From assembly GCA_014529385.2 (NCBI GenBank), contig CM043963.1, positions 1,804,001 through 1,864,000 on the forward strand: DNA of 60,000 nucleotides. Reading direction: 5' to 3'. This document shows positions 43,202 to 56,694 of the stretch, piece by piece; positions within the stretch are counted from its first letter, which is position 1, and each line of letters begins with the position of its first letter. The position numbers and the translations under genes are program-made. The notes below the pieces were generated by a model. The model was not told the origin of the DNA and searched no databases. It saw nothing but the letters and a program-made list of their open reading frames with translations. Source of the DNA: Adiantum capillus-veneris (lineage: Eukaryota > Streptophyta > Polypodiopsida > Polypodiales > Pteridaceae).

Positions 43202-44590
43202 ATTGGAGCTTCAAAATCTTGGATTTTCTTGGTAGGAAACTGTTCCATGAATGAAAAGCCACCCACTAATACACCATTGTAGAGAATGATACCTTTCTGA
43301 TAGTGTTCTTTTATGATCCTATTTTTTGATACTCTCCCATGTTCTCCATCCATTTCTAAGCCTAGCCTCCCCCCCCCCCCCTTTCTTGGCAAAGTTAAAA
43401 CTCCTCACATTGTACGAGCTCAAAGGTTGATAAATTACTTTCTAGTTTAGTGAAATCCTTGGCTTCTTTTGTGGTAGATTCGTTCATGCTTAGCACACAT
43501 GGGTCATACCAAATCTTTTAATGCCCTGGCACTTGATGAAGATCATCCTCACATGAATCCACTTTACACTCTTCTAATTTGTTTTAGAGTTGGCATTCCA
43601 TATATCCAACAATACAATCATCTCTCTATGATCAATGTAGTCAATGATCTCCACACCTATGATTTTCTCTTCTTCTTCCCTCTCTTCTTTTAAACAAGAA
43701 GCACTCTCAGAAATTTCCATAGGACCAAATTTACCTTTGAGGTTTTCATTCTCCATAGAGTCACATTGCACAAAAGCTTCCTTTGCTTTGACTAGAAACT
43801 AGGCCTCCAAAAGACTTGATGTATCCATTATTGAATCATCCTCAATGCCTTTTGAGATATATTGTGTTGATTGTTGCAAGTTCATGATGAATGTAGAAGA
43901 AAGAGATGCAACATTTGAATCTCTATCACAAACTTTAGCACTTGGATCATCAGTTGGCATATAAACACTATCTTCAATATTTGTCAAGGTAGACGGAAAA
44001 AAACATGGCAAAGAAGATGGCTCCTTGATTGAAACACTTTTTTGATGGTAGGTTATTGTAACATCATGATGGAATCCCTTTTCAATATAGAAGTACTTGT
44101 GAAACTTTCTTCGGGACATAGAAATTGCTTCTTCAAAGGTAGAGGGTTCACTAAGTAACCTTTGTCTTTAGAAAAGAATACAATCTTGAAATAAATTGAT
44201 CCATCTTTACATATTGGAAAAGTAGAATTAAATCCATAGCTTGCCATTGACGAAAAAAATCTTCCTGTCATATGCAGAGTACTTTTCACCATTTTGTTGA
44301 AGCCTCTTCAATGAAGCCCATGCGTAGGCACTTTGGAGAATTTGATCCTCAAATATTTCAAAATTTGGATATATCCTCCTTCAATTTGAGAAGGCATACT
44401 CCAGAACCATTGCTTGCCTATAAGACATAGCAAAAGAAGTTCCCCTTTCTCAATGTCATCCCTCTTGGCAAGGAGATGACAAATCATTCTGAAATCGGTA
44501 AGAAAATCATCAATGTCTTCTTTAAATTTCCCAAAAGAGATTGGAATTTCATTAAAGATATAGTGTGTCATAGACTCTCATTCCTAGAAC
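43202..44590 (-). pseudogene. Minus-strand gypsy-like gag remnant
   Basis: On the minus strand 44571-44308 reads PISFGKFKEDIDDFLTDFRM and GELLLLCLIGKQWFWSMPSQ, then YLRIKFSKVPTHGL, a pattern like gypsy gag cores. Further short frames (44292-44053, 44119-43799) continue without recognised domains. It is the right flank of element E and probably continues to 31376-32212 on the other side. A C-run lies at 43370-43381. No protease or RT of this element is seen. Confidence 0.5.
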
Positions 44591-46381
44591 CACAAAAAAG
44601 TTAGTTCCAAACAATCTTTTTTTCTCATGACATGCAGCTAACCACACAAAGCCTTGAAAGGACTTCCAACATAAATTATTTAGATAAAAGAGATTTTTCT
44701 TATTAAACACAAGGCAATATTTGTCTATTGAGAGATTCTTTGTGTGAATTTTTATTTATTTTTTGTTATGCTAATGAGACCGAATCCTAGATAAATTTTG
44801 GTTTCCTTGGAACAAAACTATACACACGCACTATTTTGCTAAATTGCAATTTTTTCTAGAAAAAAGAAATGTACATCAAATGATCCGCGATAGTCAATAA
44901 GAGGTAGGATGACAAGGTTTGGTGACGCAGGAATTTCTCTTACTCTTTAAGCACCAAACATGAACACCGTATGTTGTTGAAAATGGATCTTTCTATTAAT
45001 TGCAACGGTTATTCTAATGTGTGGTGCAAAATGGAAGGGAAAAATTTCTATTCTCGGACCATTATCCATGGTATATGCATGACCTAATTGTTAAAATAAA
45101 ACAAAAATATATACATCCAAACTTAGGTTGTATTTAATGATAGGCAAGATAAAAGGATTCACTCATGCATTTATTTTGGCTAACCTACGAGGATCTAAAA
45201 TTCTACGAATCACACGTTGAAATTGTAGCTTAGTACTAACAATGATGTGTACCTTTTTCCTTGAAATAAGAATGAAAGGGTCATACAATTTTTTGTGATT
45301 TATGCAACCTACTTGATTATACTAGAGACTAAGCATTCACGCAATATGAAACAACAACATACACAAAGCCCTCCTCAATTGGAGCACAAAAATTGAGGCG
45401 GTCCAGGATGGTCAACAAGAAAAGTGTCCTATAAACACTCCTTCAGTCTCTCATGCTACTCAATTGGGCTTGGGGCAGACACAAGCACCAAACAAAACAG
45501 CAAATCCACATCCAAGAGAAGAGGCACCACCTAGTTATGGGATGCAAACTAGGACACAAAAGAGATTTTTCCATGACCAAGAAGAGTTGCAACAAAACAC
45601 ACACAAATAAACTTATGCAACCCCACACATCAAGTGGAGCAATAAAGATATAGAGCAAAGGGAAGAGAGAGAAATGGAACATTGTGCAATACCTGTTTTG
45701 CAACTTGCAAAGTGATGTTGTTTGTTAGCTATCACGGAGCTTTCATAAACTAAACCAACGCTTAGTGAAAACATTACAATCACACACACTACCTTAGGGT
45801 TGTGGAAAACCTCTCACCACAATATCTTCTTACAATGAGAAAGAATTAGGCAATGAAAACACACTAAAACTCTCACACAACAAGCTTAATTGACACAACT
45901 ATAAGAGACAAATCACCTTGAACTCACCAAGCATGTTGCACAAGTGGAAGGACAAAGATTTTAAAGACAAAACATGCCTTTGAATCACCAAAACCTCAAC
46001 TTGTTGATAATGAAAGAAAATGTATAATAGTGTTTTGAGATATGACCTTCACACTCTCTCACTTGCAATGTGTAGCATCATGCTTCCCTTACACCAAGTG
46101 TGAAGCTCACAAAGTGGTCTCTACACCTAAGTCTCTCCTCGCGCATATAGTGTTGGGGTGCTATATAAGAGATTAGAGATGCTTTAAAACAAGGAGAGGG
46201 GCCTATGTATAGGTTGGAGACCCCTCATTAAAGTTATTAGTAATCCTATTTTACAAGCTAATGAATCGAGATTATGCTTTTTTTTGTATCAAAATAGGAC
46301 AGGCCTTCTTTTTCTACTTGAGTCATGGATGTGGGCTCAAGAGAAATCATTATTGATGGTCGACAAGGTGAAATTAGAGAG
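44591..46381. other. Unassigned AT-rich spacer, no gene
   Basis: I see no domain, RNA gene or repeat structure on either strand. It is likely old element debris. Confidence 0.5.
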
Positions 46382-46392
46382 TTTTTTTTTTT

Positions 46393-46434
<42 letters not shown>

Positions 46435-46454
46435 GAGAGAGAGAGAGAGAGAGT
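46382..46454 (+). repeat. T(21)-G(31)-GA compound simple repeat
   Basis: Homopolymer T at 46382-46402, homopolymer G at 46403-46433, then GA units to 46454. The exact length should be treated with caution because such runs are prone to sequencing error. Confidence 0.85.
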
Positions 46455-46656
46455 TTACTATGTACATGTCTTGAGGTAAGTGCATTTGAAGGTTATGTCA
46501 ATGGATATTTGTGTTAATAGGTTAGTAGTTAATGTGACATTCTTATTGTATGGGTGAGTAACGCATAGTCTATTGCCGTTTGGAAGATAACCATCCTCCA
46601 AGGGGAATGGTTTTTTTCTTCCCTAATGCAAAGGTTGTAGTTACGTACTTAAAGTC

Positions 46657-48210
46657 TTAGTCAGTAGCATACTCATCTATCATAAAAGATAAATCATTGT
46701 GAGTTTCTATAGACACCACATTTACCCTTGGCCGTTGTGAAAGTTCATCGACCACTTGATTATGCTTGCCACCAACATGAGCAATATGAAATTTAAATTG
46801 CAAAAGAAAATTTATCCACCTCATTTGTTTGTTGGAGAGCTTGGTTTGCGTCATAAATTTCTTGAGGTTTTGTGATCCATTCATAGGATGAATAAAGCCC
46901 CCAAGAGATAGTGCTTCCATGTATCTAGGTCATGTAGAACATCTAAAAGATCTTTTTTGTATATGCCCAAGACGCGTTCATCGGCATTGAGCCTTCGGCT
47001 CTCATATGCTATGGCATGCCCTTCTTGAAGTAAAGCTGCTCCAAGGCAATGACCACAAGCATCACATTGGACCTCAAATGGCTTTGAGAGATCCGGAAGC
47101 ATAAGGACTGGTTGGGAGGTAAGCTTCTCTTTGAGCTTGTCAAAAGCATTTTTTTCTTTATGAGTACTTAACATTCTTCTTTGTTAAGTCATGCAATGGT
47201 CCTGCTATTTCAGATAATTTTTCTATGAAGCATCTATGGTATGCACACATACTAATAAAGTTTCTTAGCTCATGTAGATTCCTTGGATTAGGCCATGCTT
47301 TTATTACCTCCAACTTTGATGGATCCATACATATACCATCTTGAGAGATAATGTGACCTAAATATTGAATCTCTTGTAGGAAAAATTCATTTTTCTTTTG
47401 ATTAATCAAAAGCTTGTTCTCTCTCACAACTTGAAAGATTACCTGTAGGCGTCACTTGTACTCCTAAAGAGAATTTGAGCGGCTTGAATATTTTTTTCCA
47501 TCGTGAGTTTGAATGCGGCTAGAGTATTTCTCAGGCCAAAACTTGTAGCTTATCAAATAGATCTTCTAGCCGCGACACGGGAAATCTTTTTTTATAGTGA
47601 TCATATTTAGTTCTCTATAGTCGACACACATGTGATATGTGCCATCTTTCTTTTGCACTAAAAAATACCGATAAACAGAATGGAGAGGAGCTAGGCCTCA
47701 CCATCCCTTTTTCCACCAATTTATGCACTTGCCTTAGGATCTCCTCTTGTTGAGCTTGTGAAACTCAATAAGGAGGTTTATTAGGCGGTGATCTTCCTAG
47801 TAGAAGCTCTACTACATGGTCATCATCCCCTTGCTTGGAGGTAGCTCACTAGGGATGTCATCAATGAGAACATCTTGGAAACCATTTAGGAAATTAGACA
47901 ACTCTAATTCCTCTTGATTCCCTTTATTACTACTTGTAAAAACATTAGAATCATTTACAGATTCTCTAATAAAAATCATATACGCAAAAATAGGGCTTTT
48001 CATTGACTTATCAAAAGCAAGCATATTTACTAGGGACATGGTGTTCCCCAAATCATTAGCATCTATGTACATGATATGTTCCCTGTAGGTGAAGTAGATT
48101 CTCCTTTTAGGGAGCTTCATGTTGACAGCCATGCGGTTGAACCATGGTGCCCCTAGGATAACATCCTCATGTTGGAGAGGAGAGATGAAAAAGTCTTCAT
48201 TGTCGACGTA
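46657..48210 (-). pseudogene. Element F protease end, RT fragments and RNase H
   Basis: From 48210 downward on the minus strand: QSYVDNEDFFISPLQHEDV, LGAPWFNRMAVNM (protease C-terminal part), FQDVLIDDIPSELPPSKG (RT linker, about 47830), then a damaged RT with MCVDYRELN near 47610. The palm and its catalytic FxDD box are deleted. The thumb reads IQYLGHIISQDGICMDPSKL. RNase H follows: VQCDACGHCLGAALLQEGHA, DERVLGIYKKDLLDVL, and HNQVVDELSQRP near the end. Stops and shifts are frequent. Confidence 0.85.
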
Positions 48211-49226
48211 GCTTTGGACATGAAGACATGGAAAACTCTACGAGTTTCCATCATGAAGTAATTCCTTAGAAGCGATGCAAAGGACAAAGTGCTTACCGAA
48301 TGGCGAATCTTGAAGCTGCTCTTCAACAAGTCTATCCACAAATATGTAGAAAAGTTTTGGGATTTATATCTCAAAGCTATAGTCTTTCAAAGGATAGACT
48401 TCACCAAACAAAAGCAATAATTTTGTGTGGTATTACCTGAAGAAATGATCGAGGATGTCAACTCACAACAGCCTAGCACTATCACCAAAGTAATCCACCA
48501 CTATGGTTGCTTCAAAGATCAATTTCCAACAAGGGGTGAGAAGAAATTTCAAGCCCATGGAAAACAAGGATCAAAATGAAGCTAAAGGGAAGAGCAATGC
48601 TCAAAACTCTTCCCAAGGTAGCACCAACAACAAGGCCAAGAAGAAAGGAGCTTACAAAGGTAAAAATAAGCTCTCTCCCAAATAATTAGAGGCCTTTCAT
48701 AAAGACCATAAATGCTTTAAGTGTGGGGAGCAAGGACATGGCTATCGTTCTTACCCCAAAAGAAATGTACACAATGACACTCCTAGAGCTTCCATGGTTG
48801 AAGCTCCAAAAGAGGATAATCATTGCAAAGGCTCATCACTCTCCTATGATTTAAGTGTGGGGAGCTCTCTCCCAAAGAATTAGAGGCCTTTCATAAAGAC
48901 CATAAATGCTTTAAGTGTGGGGAGCAAGGACATGGCTATCGTTCTTACCCCAAAAGAAATGTACACAATGACACTCCTAGAGCTTCCATGGTTGAAGCTC
49001 CAAAAGAGGATAATCATTGCAAAGGCTCATCACTCTCCTATGCTTTGGGAAAAGTAAGGGAGCGTGGTGCCCTTATTCTCTTTGACCCTAGCTCTACTCA
49101 CAACTTCATATCAATGAAGTTGGCCACTAAGTTGGACATTCAAGCTTTTGAGGTGGGAGACATGGTAATGTCCGATGCAGCTTTCAAGGTACATCAAGCC
49201 TCCATTACTCCCTTCATTGGGCACCA
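48211..49226 (+). pseudogene. Element F inverted segment: gag C-terminal part, zinc knuckles and protease N-terminal part
   Basis: On the plus strand, opposite to the rest of F: MKTWKTLRVSIMK (about 48229), SDAKDKVLTEWRILKLL, FCVVLPEEMIEDVNSQQPST, MVASKINFQQG (48503), then a zinc knuckle whose last cysteine is Y (CFKCGEQGHGYRSY), present twice because of a 194-bp tandem duplication. The protease starts ALILFDPSSTHNFISMKLAT and stops at SITPFIG (about 49220). The text on the minus strand on each side supplies exactly what should precede MKTWK and follow SITPFIG, so this is a local flip rather than a separate element. Confidence 0.82.
48684..49071 (+). repeat. 194-bp tandem duplication over the element F zinc knuckle
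   Basis: AATTAGAGGCCTTTCATAAA begins at 48684 and 48878. The copies are almost identical through AATCATTGCAAAGGCTCATC. 194 is not a multiple of three, so the frame changes. Confidence 0.94.
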
Positions 49227-49944
49227 TTGAGGAGTAGATTTTTGGAAGTGCATAGGTACATGGTGTAGCTTGGAGAACTCCGTGAAGCCCTCTCTCCAAA
49301 GGCCGCATCAAACTATTGGATGAAGGCCAATACTTTGTCGGTGGCACCAAAGGTTCCATCATAGGTGAGAAAAGAGATACTCTTTCCTCCCTCTTTGAAC
49401 TTCTTGAGCTTTGGTGCTCTTCGCCATGCAGGGTATGAATTGCGATGTCCTCTCCTCATGTATTCTCTAGGAGAATAATTGTTGCTTTTGTCGGAAGAGG
49501 ACAAAGGTGAAGAAGAAGAAGAAGAGGGTGATCTCTTTCTTGCCTTTTTCTTCCTTTGTTTTCTCTCTTCCCATTTGGAATGACGAGGAGAAGGACTATG
49601 GGTTGACCGTTTCCTTTTGGGAGGAGTTGGCGACAGTCTAGACCACCGTCTTCGTGGATCCACATCTTCAAAGGAACTTAGGGATTCACTTCTTTCTCGT
49701 TCTTTGGATTCCTCCTCTCTTATGGGAGAGAGTCTTCTTTTGGGAGTCTCGTCAAGAGGCCTCCTAAACTCTCTCTCCTCTTGGACAGGAAGGGAAATCC
49801 CTTAAGCACGAAGTTATTGGGTAACTTCGGCTTGCAAAGTAGGGTTGTCCATAGCTTGATGCAACCTAGTATAAGATAATTGATAAACATGGGGACATCA
49901 TCATTAGCACCTTCATGTGCTAAATCAAAGTTATCAATGTTCAT
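49227..49944 (-). pseudogene. Element F gag N-terminal part
   Basis: On the minus strand: an R/K/S-rich stretch (RKRSTHSPSPRHSKWEERKQ), PREYMRRGHRNSYPAWRRAP, then the gag core KFKEGGKSISFLTYDGTFGA and SKLHHVPMHFQKSTPQW, which ends exactly at the inversion boundary near 49226. Open frames are 49944-49720 and 49663-49313. Confidence 0.78.
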
Positions 49945-50371
49945 TCTACTCTCTTGGTTATTGCAACCATGCTAATTATACTTATGTGTTTAGTTAGTGT
50001 ATCCTTTGGCAATTCAAAACCTTAGTTGTTGCTCCTCTTAGCCTTTGAAAATAAGCACTTAAGTATCTACACCCATGGCTCGAATTGGTTAATTATAAAG
50101 AGTAGTGGGGTGGGTCTAACATAGCAAAATTTTTGAGGGATGGCTCCTTTTGAACTTCTTATGACTCAATAATGGTAAATCCGTAGGCAAGTCTAAAAAG
50201 ACCCCATTATTAATACCAAAGCTCCCGAGGTATGCACCATATTCCACATAGTGGGCTCAACTAAACTGATAATAGATCTAAGTCCCTCTTACCCTAATAT
50301 AATTTACAAAATCAAACATTAATAGGCTACTTAAGGACCTCTCTTCTTAAGTAAGAAAAGAGAAACCAAAT
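49945..50371 (-). other. Element F leader, no gene
   Basis: Between primer site and gag on the minus strand; stop-rich and without recognised domains. Confidence 0.5.
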
Positions 50372-50383
50372 GCTCTGATACTA
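50372..50383 (-). other. Primer binding site of element F
   Basis: On the minus strand TAGTATCAGAGC, one mismatch from the tRNA-iMet site TGGTATCAGAGC, placed between the LTR and gag. Confidence 0.7.
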
Positions 50384-50387
50384 AAAT

Positions 50388-51064
50388 AATAGAAATGGCC
50401 TATGAACTTTGAGAATAGCAGATTAAGAGAATTAAAGTGAGCATTTTTGTGAGATCACTTTGAGAACATAGAGGGTGAACCTAATTGATGGTAGCATCAT
50501 AAACATACTACTTAATTAACTTGGCATGAACAATACTTTTGCAAGAGAGGAAGTATTAGAGAACATGACAATAGTTGAGGACCGGATTTACTTGGATCCA
50601 GTCCCCCCTCCAAAAGGCATTTGTATTATAGATTCTCCATCGAGAGAGACTTGGAAAAATACAGTCTTTGTGTTCCTTGTGACCTTGGTGATGCTATGAA
50701 GATGGAAAGCTTCATATATCACGAGCATAACATAAACTTTGCAAAAAGCATTAACTATCCCAAGCCTCAGTTCCAAGGCCTCAAACACCTTTGAAGGTGG
50801 AGAGAGCTAGCGGGGAATGAGGGTAGGGAAGAGGAAGAAGAATCATTCATAGAAGAAAGAAATAGTTCCTAACTTATCATCATTCTTATTGCTTAGCATA
50901 GCATAATAGCATAGTAACGAAGATGAAGAAGATGGCAAGCTTAATCATTGAAGCATGGCTCTTGGTTGGATTTGCATTCCATAGTCAAAGGTGTTGGTGT
51001 AGGCTCTCCACTTCTCAACAAGCTTGGAGAAGGAGATGGAGCTCTTGCACTTTGCACTTCACAC

Positions 51065-51110
<46 letters not shown>

Positions 51111-51152
51111 TTTGTGTGTGTGGGAGAGTATAACCCCTCTCATGCTTGGTCC

Positions 51153-51193
<41 letters not shown>

Positions 51194-52007
51194 GATTTAA
51201 TTATATCATTTGGACATGTGTCCTCTTTTTCCTCTTTGAGAGAATGAACTTAATTATTTATTTTTATGCATCTAAATTCTCATTGGACCCCTTTAAAGCC
51301 TATCCAATAAGATTCAAGCACATCATGAGGGTCACATGTGGAGGATATCTTAACATGTATCTTCTATGCTTCTTAAGTCATTTTGTTTGATTTGAACACT
51401 TTAAGCACCTAATTTTTTAAGCATGGAAACTATTCATGCCTCTAGAGAGTTTATATTTGAACTAAACACTTCAATAACCTTAGTCATTTAAGCATAAAAA
51501 TCACCTCAATCTTTGGGCAAGGTTCCCACAAACACTTTAAACACTTTAGTTAGCAAGCCGACAAGCACCTCATACTTGGGTAGGATTCCCACCTCAAGGT
51601 CAGTCCTAGCTTGCCTAAGGTCAGCCTAAGGTCAAAGGACTTTTTAACACTAATTTTTGGAGTTTTTTAATGAAGCTAGCCCTAAGGTCTTTTAAGCTCC
51701 ATTAGATGCACGTTTCTCTTTGATAGACTATCTCCTTTTGGACCCCTATTGAGATGTAACCATCTCTCCTCTTGGTCCCTTGTTGAGGTAGATCTAGAAG
51801 CACTTATTGCACATTACTCTTTGGTAGACCATCTCCTTTTGGACCCATATTGAGATGCAACCATTTCTCATTTTGGTCCCCTATTGAGATAGGTCTAGAA
51901 GCACATATCTATATCCTAACTCTTGTTCCCTTTTATCTTCCCATATTAAATGATCAATTTAATATGAGAAAGTCATTTGGTAAAGTTAGATATTATATTT
52001 TATGACA
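50388..52007 (-). repeat. Putative 5' LTR of element F
   Basis: Lies upstream of the primer site on the minus strand. The outer edge reads TGTCATAAAATATAATATC at 52007. It contains GA (51066-51109) and CT (51152-51191) tracts and an imperfect duplication of about 110 bp (51710-51905, with CTCCTTTTGGACCC in both copies). No second copy is in the window, so edges and LTR status are inferred. Confidence 0.55.
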
Positions 52008-53521
<1,514 letters not shown>

Positions 53522-53735
53522 CACTATAAGAGGAGTTGTCTATAACCGCTAACATTGCCGCGGAAAAACAAAGGAAAAAGGAGAGAGAAATATTTGTGGG
53601 GGCGGCAATAACCACGGCTATGCACGCGATAGTGGTTTCTTAGCAATAAGCTCGGTAATAGTCGCGTCAATATACCCGCTGCTATTATCGTGACCTTTGC
53701 CGCTGTCATTACCGCGCTTATTGCCACTACATGCC
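53522..53735 (-). repeat. Terminus and subterminal array of CACTA2
   Basis: CACTATAAGAGG, then repeated GCGG/CCGC-containing motifs such as ATAACCGC, TTGCCGCG, TTACCGCG and TTATTGCC. Different family from the GCGACGCT array of CACTA1. Confidence 0.6.
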
Positions 53736-53738
53736 AAT

Positions 53739-53806
53739 TCAAAAATAAAGGTGCTCATTTGGGCCACCCAAATTTGGGTGGCCCAAATGAGCACCTTTAT
53801 TTTTGA
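53739..53806. repeat. 68-bp perfect palindrome
   Basis: Every base from 53739 to 53806 pairs with its mirror, centre between 53772 and 53773 (arms begin TCAAAAATAAAGGTGCTC, centre CCCAAATTTGGG). No spacer. Sits just inside the subterminal array. Confidence 0.97.
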
Positions 53807-54009
53807 CCTGCATAAAACAATGAAACATCAATTGTTTTCTGGAAGAGTATAAAAAATACCAAAGAGCTGAAATTGAATTTACTTTACCTTGACAATTAAA
53901 AATGTAGAAGATCAACTATTTAAAGAGGTTACAATAAAATGTAAATAGTTGTATATACATTGTGCCACATTGTGACTTTATGAAAGTTTTGACAAAACAT
54001 TTTTCAATT

Positions 54010-55395
54010 TAATCCTCCTCTATCTCGTCATCATCCAGAGGCACGTATGTTGGATCACTTTGACTCTACATAAACCCAAACCAAATTAAACAATTATCAA
54101 TAGCTCAAAACAATTGATACAAAATTACTTGTTTAAACTTACTGCTTGTAGTGGTCCAACCGCCGCGTCGAATTGCTCATGAGAGATGTGGTTGTTTTCG
54201 AACAACCATCACCAAGTATCAAATTCTATATGTCTCTCCCGATACTTGACCATCTCTCTGGTTAGTCGAGAGAGAGTGACATTTTCCTAAGCTAGCAACA
54301 ATAACAATACCAAATCATCAACTACAATCTTTATAATCACCAAGATCGACGTTATAATTGAATTAATCTTACATATTTATCCTTCCAAGCTCCCTTGCCT
54401 CCTGAGCCATAGTGCGTGGGAGTTTGTTTTGCGCGAGCTTCGCGTTGTTATCTGTATGATGAGCCTGTCCGCAACTTTGTCCGCAGCTTGATCGCTCTTC
54501 TCTTGAATTGCCTACTCCCACTCCGCGTCTGCAATGTTGCCACCGTGATAACTCTTGTCTGGATCTCTGACCTGGTTGGCTATTGCGTGCCGCACACTGG
54601 ACTGCTTTTTTTTTAGAAATGTCTTTATGTAGCCCTCCAACTATTGTTGTGAAAAACGTTGATCGGGGGCGTTTGGAAATCTAGCTAGCAGAGCATTGGT
54701 CTCTAAAGTTTATAAAACAGCTCTTATATGTTGAATGTATAAGAATTTGTAGATGGCGTCAAAATGCCCTGTCCTGTGCTGTGCCGGAATCCTCCTCCCC
54801 GCCATATTTAACCCTGTAGTAGCTTCCATGCGTGTCTGGCACGGGTGCGTCAGTATCCTCGTCCTCTGCATCAAGGGCAGCACACTCTGAAAGTGGGGAC
54901 TCCGTTCCCCTGCCACTACCAAAACATGCAAAACCACAAGATCCACCATCGCTTCGTCTCTCACGACGCTCGTTGCCCTGAGACGAGCGTCCACGCGTGC
55001 TGCAAAAGGAAGTCCGTCGACGATGTTCTGGCAAAGTAGGAGTCGAATGGAGTGGCGTAGAACCCTGTGATGCCATGGGAGTAGGACTCTGCGATGGAAT
55101 AGGAGTAGGACGATAGGAAGGGAGAGTAGAGGGAGGTGCCATCGGTGCGAGGCTCTGTAGGTAAGGAGTCCCTCCCTGACTCCCCCATGGTGTAGTCTGC
55201 GGAGAAATGTTGTAGGTTGCAAGCTGCTACTGCGGAGTGTAGCGGCCAAACAAATCCTCCGCCGAACGGAGGTACTGCTCTCGTAAAGAGATAGCCCACT
55301 GTAAGTCGGGATCTACGACTGGTGGAGGAACCTGAGAGGGGTAGGTGTAGGATGGCCATGCCTCCAAATAACAAAAAAAGACCTATGACACTCAT
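54010..55395 (-). pseudogene. CACTA2 second protein (plant Ptta/En/Spm transposase type), broken
   Basis: On the minus strand, the N-terminal part is Pro/Ser-rich (54759-55142: LPSYRPTPIPSQSPTPMASQ). About 54440-54380 has THYGSGGKGAWKDKY, aligning with SSHHLGSGGWASFEADF of the CACTA1 second protein. Then come LTREMVKYRERHIEFDTW, NHISHEQFDAAVGPLQ and, near the end at 54010-54060, PTYVPLDDDEIEED. Stops and frame shifts interrupt it and some gaps are probably introns. The C-terminus lies 490 bp from the 53522 terminus. Confidence 0.6.
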
Positions 55396-55655
55396 GGTTT
55401 AGGGTTAACTACGTAGAAATATTTTTTATTTCTTTGCTTGTTCTCACCGACTCAAAACTCGGGTCCACTGGAGGCGATGTCCACCCCGGGTGGGAGCCCA
55501 CCTCAGATGTGAACCAACCAAAAGAAGAGCCAATTGGCTGCTCCTCACCAGTTGGTCTCTCGTCTGACATCTACATTGCAAAGAGCAATATAAGATTAAG
55601 CTTTCCACCCTACTCACTCATCTATAAATTCGTACACAAGTTAATTAGCACACAA

Positions 55656-55876
55656 ACACGTAGATACATATACATACTAGTAGACCTAAGTAAAGGCTAG
55701 TAGTGCCAAAGGTCAACTGCACTTCTTTAGATATCATCGCAGTCTCAACCATGGTAAAACCAAACACGCAGATACATATACATACTAGTAGATCTAAGTA
55801 GAGGCTAGTAGTGCCAAAGGTCAACTGCACTTCTTTAGATATCATCGCAGTCTCAACCATGGTAAAACCAAAGGTA
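55656..55876 (+). repeat. 108-bp tandem duplication
   Basis: GGCTAGTAGTGCCAAAGGTC occurs at 55695 and 55803. Both units contain GATATCATCGCAGTCTCAAC and are almost identical. Confidence 0.94.
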
Positions 55877-56162
55877 CATTGCGGTAATCCTTGCATGAGT
55901 GGATCAATGACCGCAACGCCACGATTAAAAAAGGACTATACCCAAGAGAAAGCGTCTAACCTTCGGGTGCTATGATCCCGTACTTAGTGCCTACATACAT
56001 ACATAAACAAATATATATGTACACACATATATATGTTAAGGTTGTAAATGTAGCCATTGTTTTGTGTTGGCTGCACCTAAATTCAACGTCTAAGTAATCA
56101 ATTGATCGTAACATTACAATTCTAATGTAATGCAATAAGTAATTCTATTTCTCTCATTGAGT

Positions 56163-56538
56163 CTCTCTCTCTCTCTCTCTCTCTCTATCCCCTCGCTCTC
56201 CCCTTCTTGGTCGTGCAGTTGAATTACTAATCGGAAGCTCCATCACAGAGTCATGTTTGTGCCTCCATGTAAAGCAAGCACTTCGTTCAACAAAGCGTCC
56301 TCGCCTTGAAGGTAATCTTGGTGTTGTTTGCTCAGGTATCCCTTTGGAGCCCAATTTTTGTCTCTTTCTATCTCTCTCCCTCTTTCCCTCTCTCCCTATC
56401 TCTCTCTATTCTTCTCTTTCTCTCTCTCTATTTACTCTCTCTCTATCTCTTTCTCTCCCTCTTTCTCTCTCTCTCTCTTTCTCTCCCTCTATCTCTCTGT
56501 CTCTTCCTCTTTCCCTCTCTCTCTCTTTCTCTCCCTCG

Positions 56539-56587
<49 letters not shown>

Positions 56588-56625
56588 TCTTTTCCTCTTT
56601 CCCTCTCTCTCTCTTTCTCTCCCTC

Positions 56626-56694
<69 letters not shown>

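Larger units (their letters stand above)
46657..52007 (-). mobile_element. Element F: minus-strand Ty3/gypsy retrotransposon, 3'-truncated, with internal inversion
   Basis: Reading the minus strand from high to low coordinates: LTR (52007-50388), tRNA-iMet-like primer site, gag N-terminus (49944-49227), a segment of about 1 kb in the opposite orientation carrying the rest of gag and most of the protease, then protease end, partial RT and RNase H (48210-46657). Sequence relatedness to gypsy ends at 46650 just after RNase H, and no integrase or 3' LTR is in the window. The inversion and RT deletions make it non-functional. Confidence 0.8.

Noticed and set aside
53725-53740. CACTACATGCC as a separate CACTA terminus
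   Set aside because: It continues the neighbouring TTATTGCC subterminal motif and no matching GTAGTG end with a 3-bp duplication was found; the 53522 end is better.
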